This document shows positions 1-7,165 of a stretch of 12,438 nt of DNA, piece by piece (positions within the stretch are counted from its first letter, which is position 1; the number at the start of each line of letters is the position of its first letter). The notes beneath the pieces were generated by a model. It was not told where the DNA came from and searched no databases. It saw nothing but the letters and a program-made list of their open reading frames with translations. The position numbers and the translations under genes were made by a program. Source of the stretch: Spirochaetota bacterium (GTDB lineage Bacteria; Spirochaetota; UBA4802; UBA5368); the NCBI GenBank assembly GCA_017998475.1, contig JAGODA010000069.1:1-12438 (forward strand). Reading direction: 5' to 3'.

Positions 1-76
1 CCTTCTTGCAGTCGAGCATTCCCGCCTGCGTCTTCTCTCTGAGCTCCTTTATCATTTCGGAAGTAATATCAGCCAC
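1..76 (-). CDS. tsf: Elongation factor Ts, N-terminal fragment cut by the window edge
   Basis: Only the first 25 codons are present. They read (M)ADITSEMIKELREKTQAG followed by MLDCKK, which is the N-terminal UBA-like helical region of EF-Ts, including the conserved L-R-x-x-T-x-A-G-M-x-D-C-K signature. EF-Ts is the nucleotide exchange factor that recycles EF-Tu-GDP to EF-Tu-GTP in the cytoplasm. The start is a GTG at 76-74, chosen because an AGGAG Shine-Dalgarno (86-90 on the plus strand, read as its complement) lies 9 nt upstream and the reading frame matches the family from its first residues. It follows rpsB by 42 nt on the same strand, the near-universal rpsB-tsf order, so the two are probably co-transcribed. 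The identification is secure despite the short length; everything beyond residue 25 lies outside the window. Confidence 0.93.
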   Translation of the reverse strand, partial: MADITSEMIKELREKTQAGMLDCKK

Positions 77-118
77 GTTGTCTATCTCCTGTGTTCCTGT
101 TATAAACGGCGGACCGTC

Positions 119-979
<861 letters not shown>

Positions 980-988
980 TGTACGGTA

Positions 989-995
989 CCCCCTT
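989..995 (-). promoter_or_regulatory. Shine-Dalgarno fixing the TTG start of rpsB
   Basis: On the minus strand AAGGGGG lies 9 nt before the TTG at 979-977, but 24 nt before the next in-frame ATG at 964. This favours TTG initiation, in agreement with conservation of the four residues between the two candidates. I do not see a convincing -35/-10 pair for rpsB further upstream; an A/T-rich stretch around 1000-1015 could hold a -10. Confidence 0.6.
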
Positions 996-1137
996 GTATT
1001 TAATAAAGTTACGGATTGTTTTCACCGCGCCCTGGAAGCGTCGCATTACATGCAACTCTCCCGGCGCATCGACACAGCACGCACCCGTGCCGCGCAAGGT
1101 CCCTCGATCGGAGTTCGTATCAGACAAGGTCGGCGGC

Positions 1138-1156
1138 AACCGGCCCCGGGCCGGTT
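1138..1156 (-). terminator. GC-rich hairpin between DUF4321 gene and rpsB
   Basis: AACCGGCC and GGCCGGTT form a perfect 8-bp inverted repeat around a 3-nt loop, about 70 nt beyond the stop codon of the DUF4321 gene and 160 nt before rpsB. Neither strand has a real T-run after the stem, so it is not a textbook intrinsic terminator. It may attenuate read-through into rpsB or act as a leader structure. Confidence 0.3.
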
Positions 1157-1227
1157 TAGGTTTCTACGATCCGGTCGCGCGTGCGCCCGTTTCGCGTGAT
1201 AGCCGCGGGTGCGGCCGTACGTCCTTA

Positions 1228-1464
1228 TTATACCCTGCGAAAAATGAGTACTCCGACGATCATGCCGACGATCGCCGAAAGGTTGAGCTTTACGCCGAAG
1301 CTCACGATCTCCAGATTAAGCGAGATCGGGCCGGTAAGGCTTGCGTTGATGACCTGAAGCGCCGGGAACAACCTGACGACCAGAGTCCCCAGAGCTGAGC
1401 CGAGTATACCCCCGATGAGCAAAAAGGCCAGAAAAAAACCAAGATTACCTTTCGCGAATGTCAT
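1228..1464 (-). CDS. DUF4321-family small membrane protein
   Basis: A 78-residue hydrophobic protein that fits the DUF4321 family of unknown function. Residues about 7-32 form a first membrane segment rich in Gly, Leu and Phe with a GGILGSALG motif; residues about 58-75 form a second, ending in an IFRRV tail. Between them lies a stretch of the type LNLEIVSFGVKLNLSAIVG, which is characteristic of the family. The ATG at 1464 is supported by a GAGGG Shine-Dalgarno 6 nt upstream. A perfect TTGACA (1508-1513, minus strand) lies in the 61-nt gap to the upstream gene, but no good -10 follows at 16-18 bp, so a private promoter is uncertain. It lies upstream of rpsB with 248 nt between them. The family match is by recalled sequence pattern; function is unknown. 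Confidence 0.75.
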   Translation of the reverse strand: MTFAKGNLGFFLAFLLIGGILGSALGTLVVRLFPALQVINASLTGPISLNLEIVSFGVKLNLSAIVGMIVGVLIFRRV

Positions 1465-1525
1465 CGTGCGCCCTCAGCCGAGAAGCATGGAATTTTGCCT
1501 TCTGTTTTGTCAAGCCTTTTCCCCG

Positions 1526-2305
1526 TCATTCCTCCACGGCCGCGACCGCGCGTATCCATCCGGCGCTCGCCCCCTTTATCTTCACGGGGAAACAGTACAC
1601 GGTGAAGCCGAACGGGGGAAGCCTGTCCAGGTTGGTGAGTTTTTCGATATGGCAGTATCCTCTCTCGATTCCGGCGAAATGCCCCTCCCATATGATGGAC
1701 GCGTCCCCGCTTTTCTGGAATTCCTGCGCGATGAGCGGGAGCGGCCTGTCCCAGCTCCACGCGTCGGTGCCGACCACGCGGACCCCGCGCTCGCACAGCC
1801 AGAGCGTCGCCTCTCTTCCCATGCCGCAGCCCCGTATTAGGTATTCCCCCTTGCCCCAGTACGCGTCGGCGCCGGTGTTTACGAGCACGATATCGCCCTC
1901 TTTGAGCGTATAGTTCATTTCTGCGAAGGCGGCCTCCATATCCGCGGCCGTTACAAGGTATCCGTCCGGAAACTTCCTGAAGTCGAGCCGGACGCCGTCG
2001 CCCGTGCACCATTCGAGAGGAACCTCGTCGATGCTAAGCGCTTTAAGGCCACCGCTCATGGTGGGATGGTAATGCCAGGGGGCGTCCAGGTGGGTCCCCG
2101 AATGCGTGGTGAGCGTGATCATCTCGAGCGCCCACCCCTTGCCGGCGGGAAGGTCGCGCGCCGGATCTATGCCGGGAAAGAAGGGCACCATCTGCGCGGC
2201 ACCCTCCTCATGCGTAACATACTGGATGTTCGGAATCATCTGAGGGGGATCGGACGGAATTCCATTTTCGATCGCGATGCTGAGGTCAATCAGTTTTCTT
2301 CCCAT
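1526..2305 (-). CDS. Cyclase-family protein (kynurenine formamidase-like metal hydrolase)
   Basis: A 259-residue cytoplasmic protein of the cyclase family (PF04199), which contains bacterial arylformamidases (KynB) and related metal-dependent hydrolases. The family hallmark is plain: HSGTHLDAPWHY at residues 68-79, where H68, H72, D74 and H78 correspond to the expected metal ligands. The N-terminus (MGRKLIDLSIAIENG) and the interior DGVRLDF and GTDAWSWD segments also fit. I chose the ATG at 2305; it has a GGAGG Shine-Dalgarno 11 nt upstream, while the TTG six codons earlier overlaps that Shine-Dalgarno. No other tryptophan-catabolism gene is nearby, so a role in kynurenine breakdown is not supported; the true substrate is unknown. 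It is longer than typical KynB (about 210 residues) and belongs to the wider cyclase-like group. Confidence 0.88.
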   Translation of the reverse strand: MGRKLIDLSIAIENGIPSDPPQMIPNIQYVTHEEGAAQMVPFFPGIDPARDLPAGKGWALEMITLTTHSGTHLDAPWHYHPTMSGGLKALSIDEVPLEWCTGDGVRLDFRKFPDGYLVTAADMEAAFAEMNYTLKEGDIVLVNTGADAYWGKGEYLIRGCGMGREATLWLCERGVRVVGTDAWSWDRPLPLIAQEFQKSGDASIIWEGHFAGIERGYCHIEKLTNLDRLPPFGFTVYCFPVKIKGASAGWIRAVAAVEE

Positions 2306-2369
2306 GGTTGATGTTTCCTCCAATCGGATTGATTATTCGCGTCCGTGATGATGCGTCGCATGCCATGTG

Positions 2370-2398
2370 ATTCTATCCGATTATGAACGCGCCGTCAA
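2370..2398 (-). promoter_or_regulatory. Sigma-70-like promoter of the cyclase-family gene
   Basis: On the minus strand, TTGACG (2393-2398) and TAGAAT (2370-2375) are separated by exactly 17 bp; each matches consensus at five of six positions. Transcription would start near 2363, giving a leader of about 58 nt that contains the GGAGG Shine-Dalgarno. A short palindrome, ATGCG-T-CGCAT, lies at the start of that leader (2351-2361). Confidence 0.65.
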
Positions 2399-2705
2399 TT
2401 CATTAACCGTATCCGGACCCACCCGCGGGCAAAGAAGCGGCACATTGAACATCGGGGTTGCGCAGATGTGAAGCGGGGATACGCGCCGCGGCCGGTTATC
2501 GGTAAAAAAACAGATCGCACGAACGGCCCTGGAAGGTCGGGCCTGCGGTGAGCGTTGTACGGCATGCCGGGCGGAACGATTGTGAGGGCGGACCGGGAAT
2601 ATCAGTCCGAACGTATCGCCGATCTCAAGGCATTGTCGGACGGCAGGTGACGGCCCGAAGCCCCCGGGGCTTATTCGCGGGAACACATCACGGATACATC
2701 ATACC
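2399..2705. other. Non-coding interval between lexA and the cyclase-family gene
   Basis: I see no convincing gene here. The longest open frame on the minus strand (about 100 codons) has no Shine-Dalgarno and a composition typical of chance, rich in Arg, Pro and Ser. Downstream of lexA on the minus strand, GGCCC (2539-2543) and GGGCC (2525-2529) could pair around a 9-nt loop, and a run of seven T follows 14 nt later (2504-2510). This is too far from the stem for a standard terminator, but it is the best termination candidate in the gap. A short palindrome, AAGCCCC-C-GGGGCTT, lies near 2658-2672. Confidence 0.5.
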
Positions 2706-3314
2706 TCAGTATCGCCTGAACACCCCGGCGAGCTTGCCCAGCACCTCGACCTCGTCGACCACGATTGGCCGGTACGCGCTGTTGGCGGGGACGAGATTGA
2801 TCCTGCCGCCGACCTTTTTGAATATCTTCAGCGTGGCCTCGTCCTCGAGAAGCGCCGCGACGATCTCTCCGTTCTGGGCCGTGTTCTGCTTGCGAATGAT
2901 GGCGATGTCGCCGTCGTGTATGCCCTCGTCGATCATCGAGTCGCCCCGCACCTTCAGCGCGAAAAAATCTCCCCCGGAGAAGGCCGGCGCCGGAAAGCTG
3001 AGATATTCCTCTATGTTCTCCTCGGCCAGAAGCGGCGCCCCGGCGGCGATCCTTCCCACAAGCGGAATATTGACCGCGTCGAGAGGCATAACCTCATCGC
3101 GGTCCGTGAGGAGCTCGATGGCCCTGGATTTATTCTGGCCGCAGCGGATGAACCCCTTCTTCTCGATGGCTTTGAGATGATCGTAGGCCCCCTTGGGGGT
3201 AATCCCGAAACGATCCCCGATTTCCCTCACGGTCGGGGGAAAACCTGATTCACGGATGGCCCCTTTTATAAAATCGAAGATCTGCTCCTGCTTGTCGGTA
3301 AGGTCTTTTTTCAT
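2706..3314 (-). CDS. lexA: LexA repressor, SOS response regulator
   Basis: This 202-residue protein is LexA, the self-cleaving repressor of the SOS DNA-damage regulon. Residues 1-70 form the winged helix-turn-helix domain (LTDKQEQIFDFIK at 5-17; PTVREIGDRFGITPKGAYDHL at about 27-47). The C-terminal S24 peptidase-like domain has the cleavage site Ala91-Gly92 (in GRIAAGAP), the nucleophile Ser126 (in VRGDSMIDEGIHDGD) and the general-base Lys163 (in EATLKIF). Length and all catalytic residues are intact, so the protein should be active. The start is ATG at 3314, matching the usual MxxLTxKQ beginning; upstream in-frame codons overlap the leader and promoter. Its gene has a strong promoter with an overlapping palindrome, consistent with autorepression. 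No other SOS gene adjoins it. Confidence 0.97.
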   Translation of the reverse strand: MKKDLTDKQEQIFDFIKGAIRESGFPPTVREIGDRFGITPKGAYDHLKAIEKKGFIRCGQNKSRAIELLTDRDEVMPLDAVNIPLVGRIAAGAPLLAEENIEEYLSFPAPAFSGGDFFALKVRGDSMIDEGIHDGDIAIIRKQNTAQNGEIVAALLEDEATLKIFKKVGGRINLVPANSAYRPIVVDEVEVLGKLAGVFRRY

Positions 3315-3396
3315 GGAATCCCATCCCTCGCTATGAAGTGTCCGACTTAGCCGTATGGTGCGCCCGCAGTATCCCAGACAACCCGATTCCTGCGCG

Positions 3397-3424
3397 TATA
3401 TACTAAACATCATAGTAGTATATA
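3397..3424. promoter_or_regulatory. Candidate LexA operator, perfect 9-bp inverted repeat
   Basis: TATATACTA (3397-3405) and TAGTATATA (3416-3424) are exact reverse complements separated by 10 bp. The repeat covers the -10 hexamer and the start region of the lexA promoter, the position expected of an autoregulatory operator. It is not the E. coli type (CTGT-N8-ACAG), the Bacillus type (GAAC-N4-GTTC) or the TTTG-N5-CAAA reported for Leptospira. Binding by LexA is inferred from position and symmetry only. Confidence 0.5.
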
Positions 3425-3440
3425 TCGGTATAGTTGTCAA
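3412..3440 (-). promoter_or_regulatory. Sigma-70-like promoter of lexA
   Basis: On the minus strand a perfect TTGACA (3435-3440) is followed after exactly 17 bp by TACTAT (3412-3417), five of six matches to the -10 consensus. Transcription would begin near 3405, leaving a leader of about 90 nt before the lexA ATG. The -10 lies inside the inverted repeat, so a bound dimer would block it. Confidence 0.75.
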
Positions 3441-3681
3441 TAAAAAAACTACTTTATCCCGATTCAGATTGAGCCGTCTTTCATCCAAATTAAATCACCC
3501 GGGTATGGATATTGCGTTTTACGGCTCACCGCGCGAAGCCGCACGCGCGCGGCATGCACCGACGATTTTCGAATAAACGGCCCGATGGCGCTAAATATAA
3601 CTTGCGTATCAGGACGATTGATGGTTTCGGAAACAGCACCGGCGCGGTTTTTATGCCCGCGCACGACACGAACGGAATAAA
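3441..3681. other. Non-coding interval between lexA promoter and ABC ATPase gene
   Basis: No gene is supported here. The stretch starts A/T-rich next to the lexA promoter and becomes GC-rich. An A/T-rich patch around 3589-3600 (CTAAATATAAC) might be a -10 for the plus-strand ABC gene, but I find no matching -35. The ABC gene has no clear Shine-Dalgarno, only GGAATAA before its ATG. Confidence 0.4.
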
Positions 3682-4458
3682 ATGATGGACAGCATTGTAC
3701 GACTCGACGACATCGGCGTTTCCAGGGGGAACGGGCATATACTCCGGAACGTAAACTGGACGGTCCGTCGCGGCGAGAACTGGGCGGTGCTGGGCGGCAA
3801 CGGCTCCGGCAAGTCCTTTCTGCTGAACGTGGTATCGAGCGGGCTCTTTCCAAGCTCGGGCCGTGTGGAGCTTTTCGGCATGCGGCTCGGCGAGACAGAC
3901 GTGTGGAAGCTGCGGGGCCGCATCGGCATGGTGAGCGATCTGCTGCAGAGATCGTACAACGAACGCACCGTGGTGGAGGAGGTCATCTGTTCGGGCTTCT
4001 TCTGGAGCATCGGCATCTACCGGGAGATAAGCGAATCGACGCGGCGCTCGGCCCGCATGGCGGCGGAAGGACTGTCTGTAACGCACCTTCTGGCAAGGAA
4101 ATTCGGCGAGCTTTCGCACGGCGAGCAGAAGCGCGTGCTCATCGCGCGCGCGCTGGTCAACGACCCCGAGCTTCTGGTGCTCGACGAACCCGCGGGCGGG
4201 CTCGATTTTCCGGGCCGCGAGGACCTGCTCGCCGAGGTGGAGCGGCTCGCGCAAAGCGGCCGCACCGTCATTTATGTAACGCATCACGTCGAGGAGATCA
4301 TGCCGTCGTTCAACCGGTGCCTTCTGATGAAAAACGGGAGCGTTTACGCGTCGGGGAACAGGGACGAGGTGTTGACGGAACGGCTTCTGAACGAGGTGCT
4401 GGGATATCGTTTCTCCCTGGTGGAGAAGGACGGCCGTCTCTGGCCGCGGCATTTTTAG
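3682..4458 (+). CDS. ABC transporter ATP-binding protein (orphan ATPase)
   Basis: A 258-residue ABC ATPase with every core motif: Walker A GGNGSGKS (38-45), signature LSHGEQ (144-149), Walker B LLVLDEP (164-170), D-loop GGLD (172-175) and a switch histidine in VTHH (199-202). The Q-loop region reads VSDLLQRSY, a form seen in ATPases related to YlmA and ModF. It would hydrolyse ATP at the inner face of the membrane to drive a transporter, or act as a soluble ABC protein. No permease or binding protein is adjacent: it is flanked by divergent lexA and, 29 nt downstream, a convergent gene. The substrate therefore cannot be named. The start is ATG at 3682; ATG at 3685 is equally possible. The arrangement suggests a monocistronic gene. 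Confidence 0.9.
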   Translation: MMDSIVRLDDIGVSRGNGHILRNVNWTVRRGENWAVLGGNGSGKSFLLNVVSSGLFPSSGRVELFGMRLGETDVWKLRGRIGMVSDLLQRSYNERTVVEEVICSGFFWSIGIYREISESTRRSARMAAEGLSVTHLLARKFGELSHGEQKRVLIARALVNDPELLVLDEPAGGLDFPGREDLLAEVERLAQSGRTVIYVTHHVEEIMPSFNRCLLMKNGSVYASGNRDEVLTERLLNEVLGYRFSLVEKDGRLWPRHF

Positions 4459-4487
4459 AGTATGTGGAACGTGCCGCGCGCGGACCG

Positions 4488-5423
4488 TCAGCAGAGGGCT
4501 TTGTCGCAGACGTAGGTAAGGGAGTAGGCCGTCCGCGATTCGAACTCGTCCTTTTTCTTGAACATGTACTGCAGCTGTGGCGAGAGTCTCCCGTAGAGAT
4601 CTCCCGATATCGATATACCGTTGGGTTCGGTGTGGTTCTTCTCGAGATGGCAGGCGTAATTGATGACGTCCGAAACGATCTGTCCCGTTTTTTTGAAAAA
4701 TTTAACCTTCCCGGCGTCAAGCCCGATGCGTATGGCGATGAGCTCGTCGATATGCCTGTTCGGCATGCAATTGTAGACGCTGAGAGAAAAAATCATCTCC
4801 AGGCAACAGCTCACCGCATCGACCGGACCGCCGTTCTGGTCGCGAAACGCCACCACCCCGCCGTCGCCGGCCCAGTGCCACATACGCGCGTTGTAGTGGC
4901 GCATCTTCGGCTTGAAGAATTCCCACAGGCCGAGGTACACCTTTTCCATCACCTTCGTCCCGTATTTTTTTACAAGCCTGGAGTTGCCGCAGATGTCCAA
5001 TGACGCGATTATGAGGGGATATTCCTTGCCGTCGCGTAGCACTCCCCAGTTCGGCATGAGACTGGAATCCTCGCTCAGCCTGACCAGTTTCCGGCGGCTG
5101 TGATCGTAGGCGTATCCGGTACGCGAAAGCCTGTACAGGAGATTGTCGAGACCGGAGAGCCTCACCGTGCGGCCGTTGAGCTGGTTATCGTCAAGCTCGA
5201 CGGTAAATGCGATGAGCTCTTCGATCTTATTGTCGTCGATGCACTCCTGGACGAGCCTGCGGGCGGCCCTCGACGGAGAGATCGTGATGGTCTTGGAAAT
5301 GCCTTCCAGCGCGTGGCAGTTGTAATTTTTAAAGAAATATCCGCCGACGATCTCAATCTCGGGAAAGGTGAGATTGCTGCCGATAAGCTCGGTGAGGTCC
5401 TTGAGCAGGGTGGCGTCTACCAT
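4488..5423 (-). CDS. Divergent class III nucleotidyl cyclase-domain protein with helical N-terminus
   Basis: A 311-residue soluble protein. Residues about 135-300 resemble an adenylate/guanylate cyclase catalytic domain: PLIIASLDICGNSRL (136-150) matches the first metal-binding segment (D143), HWAGDGGVVAF (183-193) the second (D187 in GDG), and IAIRIGLDAGKV (229-240) through VINYACHLEK (253-262) the RxGxxxG and VNxAxR segments. The lysine usually four residues before the GDG aspartate is His183, and the transition-state arginine is His259; Asn255 is kept. It may therefore be inactive, or use another nucleotide. Residues 1-115 are probably helical, with a pattern faintly like effector-associated (death-like adaptor) domains; this is a weak impression. 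No membrane segment is seen. The ATG at 5423 lacks a well-placed Shine-Dalgarno. It converges with the ABC gene. Confidence 0.78.
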   Translation of the reverse strand: MVDATLLKDLTELIGSNLTFPEIEIVGGYFFKNYNCHALEGISKTITISPSRAARRLVQECIDDNKIEELIAFTVELDDNQLNGRTVRLSGLDNLLYRLSRTGYAYDHSRRKLVRLSEDSSLMPNWGVLRDGKEYPLIIASLDICGNSRLVKKYGTKVMEKVYLGLWEFFKPKMRHYNARMWHWAGDGGVVAFRDQNGGPVDAVSCCLEMIFSLSVYNCMPNRHIDELIAIRIGLDAGKVKFFKKTGQIVSDVINYACHLEKNHTEPNGISISGDLYGRLSPQLQYMFKKKDEFESRTAYSLTYVCDKALC

Positions 5424-5437
5424 AATATGGTGTACAT
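5417..5437 (-). promoter_or_regulatory. Possible six-codon leader ORF overlapping the cyclase-like gene start
   Basis: The only good Shine-Dalgarno near the cyclase-like gene, AAGGA, lies 24 nt before its ATG but 10 nt before an ATG that opens a frame encoding MYTILW. The TAG of that frame overlaps the cyclase ATG (ATGGTAG). Translation of the leader could deliver ribosomes to the main start. This is inferred from spacing alone and may be chance. Confidence 0.2.
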
Positions 5438-5514
5438 AGCATTTTTTTCCTTATTGTAAATCACTTTTTTACCGTGCGCGGGAAATTTACCCCGCATCAA
5501 CCGTCCCCGCCTCC

Positions 5515-6954
5515 TCACTCCGCTCCCGTGATCTCCGGAAGTGTCGGCGGAAGGCTGACCACCGGCTCCTCTATCACGCGCATGGACTTCCACCTGCCGC
5601 CGCGAAAGCGGACGAAAAACGAGAATCCCAGCACCACCACGTACAGCGAAGCGATGATCCAGGCGGCGTAGAGACCGCCGTCGAAGACCACCAGCACCAG
5701 GTAGGTCGGCAGCACCAGCACCATGAGCGAGACTGTCGCCAGCATGTACATGACGAAGCGGGTGTCGCCGGCGCCCTTGAGGGCCGAAGCAAAGATGATA
5801 TTGAGAGTGTCGAAGATGCAGTAGAGCGCCACGAAGCGCAGAAGCACCACCGAAAGCGCGTATATCTCCGCAAATGACCCGGCGTCGGCCTTCGAGGCGA
5901 AGGGAGCCACGAAGACGTCGGGCACAAGCAGGTAACAGAGTGATATCGCCGCCATATAGAGAAAGGTCATGTGGAAGCCCGAGTACACGCTGCGCTCGGC
6001 GAGGTCCGGCTTCTGCATGCCGATATACTGCCCCACGAGCACCGAAACCGCAATGCCGAAGCCAAACATCGGCATGAACGCGAGCGTGTTGATGTTGAAC
6101 GCGATATTGGTAGCCGCCAGGCTCGTCGTGCCCAGGCGCCCCACCAGAAGGATGAAGATCGTGAACCCGGCGATATCGACGAAAAACTGCACACCGCTCG
6201 GGAAGCCGAAGCGCAGAAGCCGCGCGAAAAGCTCCCTGTCCAAACGCCAGCCGGCGAGTGTGCGATAGGTCCGGCGCAGTCGCGGCGCGGCGAGAAGCGA
6301 GAGGTACGCGATACAGTATGTAAACCCGGCGGCGACCGTCGCTATCGCCGCGCCCTCTATGCCCATCTCCGGAAATCCCCATTTCCCGAAAATAAGGATG
6401 TAGTCCAGCAAAAGGTTCACGCCGGTCGCGAGGAAATTTACCCACATGACCGGCCAGGGCCTGCCAAGACCGGTGAAGAAACCGGAAAATGCCGAAGAGG
6501 CTATTCCCGGGAATGCCCCGAGACAGAGTATCTGGAAATAGACGATCTCATAGCGCCTGACCTCCGGGTCGTGACCGGCCAGGTCGAAGATCGCCGGGGC
6601 CAGGGGGATGAGAGCGAGGTGCACGACAGCCCCGGCGACGGCGATATACGCCCCCTGCCAGATCGAAGGTCCGACCCGTTCGTTGACGCCCGCGCCGAAA
6701 TACTGGGCGGCAAAAATGCTCACGTAGCCCGCGGTTCCTATGAATATGCTCATGGTGCAGAAATTGAGTATCCCCGCGGGCATCACGGCGGCGATCGCGT
6801 AGGGGGAGTACCACGCGAGAAACATCCGGTCGACGAAATGCTGGAGCGACCACGAGGAAGTGCTTAAGATAAGGGGGATGGACATAACGAGGAGCTCGCG
6901 GTAGCCCCCGGGGGTCCCCCAGCGCGCGGAGAGCGATTTTCTGATACCGTGCAT
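5515..6954 (-). CDS. MATE family multidrug/cation antiporter
   Basis: An inner-membrane protein of 479 residues with about twelve hydrophobic segments, fitting the MATE (MatE, PF01554) family of Na+- or H+-coupled drug exporters. The first segment contains LQHFVDRMFLAWYSP (residues 37-51), the counterpart of the family's VDxxFVG motif, followed by a QYFGAG motif (84-89). A second-repeat counterpart, GVQFFVDIAGFTIFILLVG, and LVGQYIGM occur in the middle, as expected of the duplicated six-helix architecture. Length is typical. I chose ATG 6954 (MHGIRK), with GAGG 11 nt upstream; a GTG at 6999 would add 15 residues and cannot be excluded. It is divergent from the DUF3795 gene and stands alone. 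The exported compound cannot be inferred. Some family members instead export lipids or siderophores. Confidence 0.93.
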   Translation of the reverse strand: MHGIRKSLSARWGTPGGYRELLVMSIPLILSTSSWSLQHFVDRMFLAWYSPYAIAAVMPAGILNFCTMSIFIGTAGYVSIFAAQYFGAGVNERVGPSIWQGAYIAVAGAVVHLALIPLAPAIFDLAGHDPEVRRYEIVYFQILCLGAFPGIASSAFSGFFTGLGRPWPVMWVNFLATGVNLLLDYILIFGKWGFPEMGIEGAAIATVAAGFTYCIAYLSLLAAPRLRRTYRTLAGWRLDRELFARLLRFGFPSGVQFFVDIAGFTIFILLVGRLGTTSLAATNIAFNINTLAFMPMFGFGIAVSVLVGQYIGMQKPDLAERSVYSGFHMTFLYMAAISLCYLLVPDVFVAPFASKADAGSFAEIYALSVVLLRFVALYCIFDTLNIIFASALKGAGDTRFVMYMLATVSLMVLVLPTYLVLVVFDGGLYAAWIIASLYVVVLGFSFFVRFRGGRWKSMRVIEEPVVSLPPTLPEITGAE

Positions 6955-7097
6955 CACGTACCGTGCCTCGTGTTCATTCGGGTTGCCGGCCGAGGCCACC
7001 CCTTCGGCCTTCCGGTTGGGTCCGCGATTCGTCTTCCCGGAGGACGGCCGATGCGCCCGGCACAGTGCTTGATTTTTTTAGCAAAGGGGCGTGCGTC

Positions 7098-7126
7098 ATG
7101 GTAGACTTGTACAGACCGGAAGTCAA
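7098..7126 (-). promoter_or_regulatory. Candidate sigma-70-like promoter for the MATE gene
   Basis: On the minus strand, TTGACT (7121-7126) and TACCAT (7098-7103) are separated by 17 bp; they match consensus at five and four of six positions. An inverted repeat GACTT-N11-AAGTC (7104-7108 and 7120-7124) lies between and over these elements and could bind a repressor. The leader would be about 135 nt, longer than for the other promoters here. Confidence 0.35.
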
Positions 7127-7165
7127 TAACACCGGAGCGCCGGCTTTGCGCAAGACTTTTTACAT

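Noticed and set aside
2658..2672. Palindrome AAGCCCC-C-GGGGCTT after lexA
   Set aside because: The single-base centre forces loss of stem pairs to make a loop, and no T-run follows on the minus strand.
2381..2686. Possible 101-codon gene downstream of lexA
   Set aside because: No Shine-Dalgarno, no domain and chance-like composition. It also runs across the cyclase-family promoter region, so I treat it as non-coding.
3903..5003. Long plus-strand open frame (366 codons) across the ABC and cyclase-like genes
   Set aside because: It overlaps two genes with clear motifs, has an Arg/Gly/Ala-rich composition and no Shine-Dalgarno. It is a by-product of GC-rich codons.
4488..5423. Possible CBASS/Pycsar-like defence system around the cyclase-like gene
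   Set aside because: No effector gene (membrane, nuclease, TIR or patatin-type) is adjacent; neighbours are an ABC ATPase and a MATE transporter in other transcription units. The domain is also degenerate at key residues.
5478..5495. GCGGG/CCCGC hairpin between the MATE gene and the cyclase-like gene
   Set aside because: Only a 5-bp stem with an 8-nt loop, and on the transcribed strand no T-run follows it. It is too weak to call a terminator.
5971..6867. Plus-strand open frame (298 codons) antisense to the MATE gene
   Set aside because: Highly charged composition and no family match, lying opposite a well-supported membrane protein gene.
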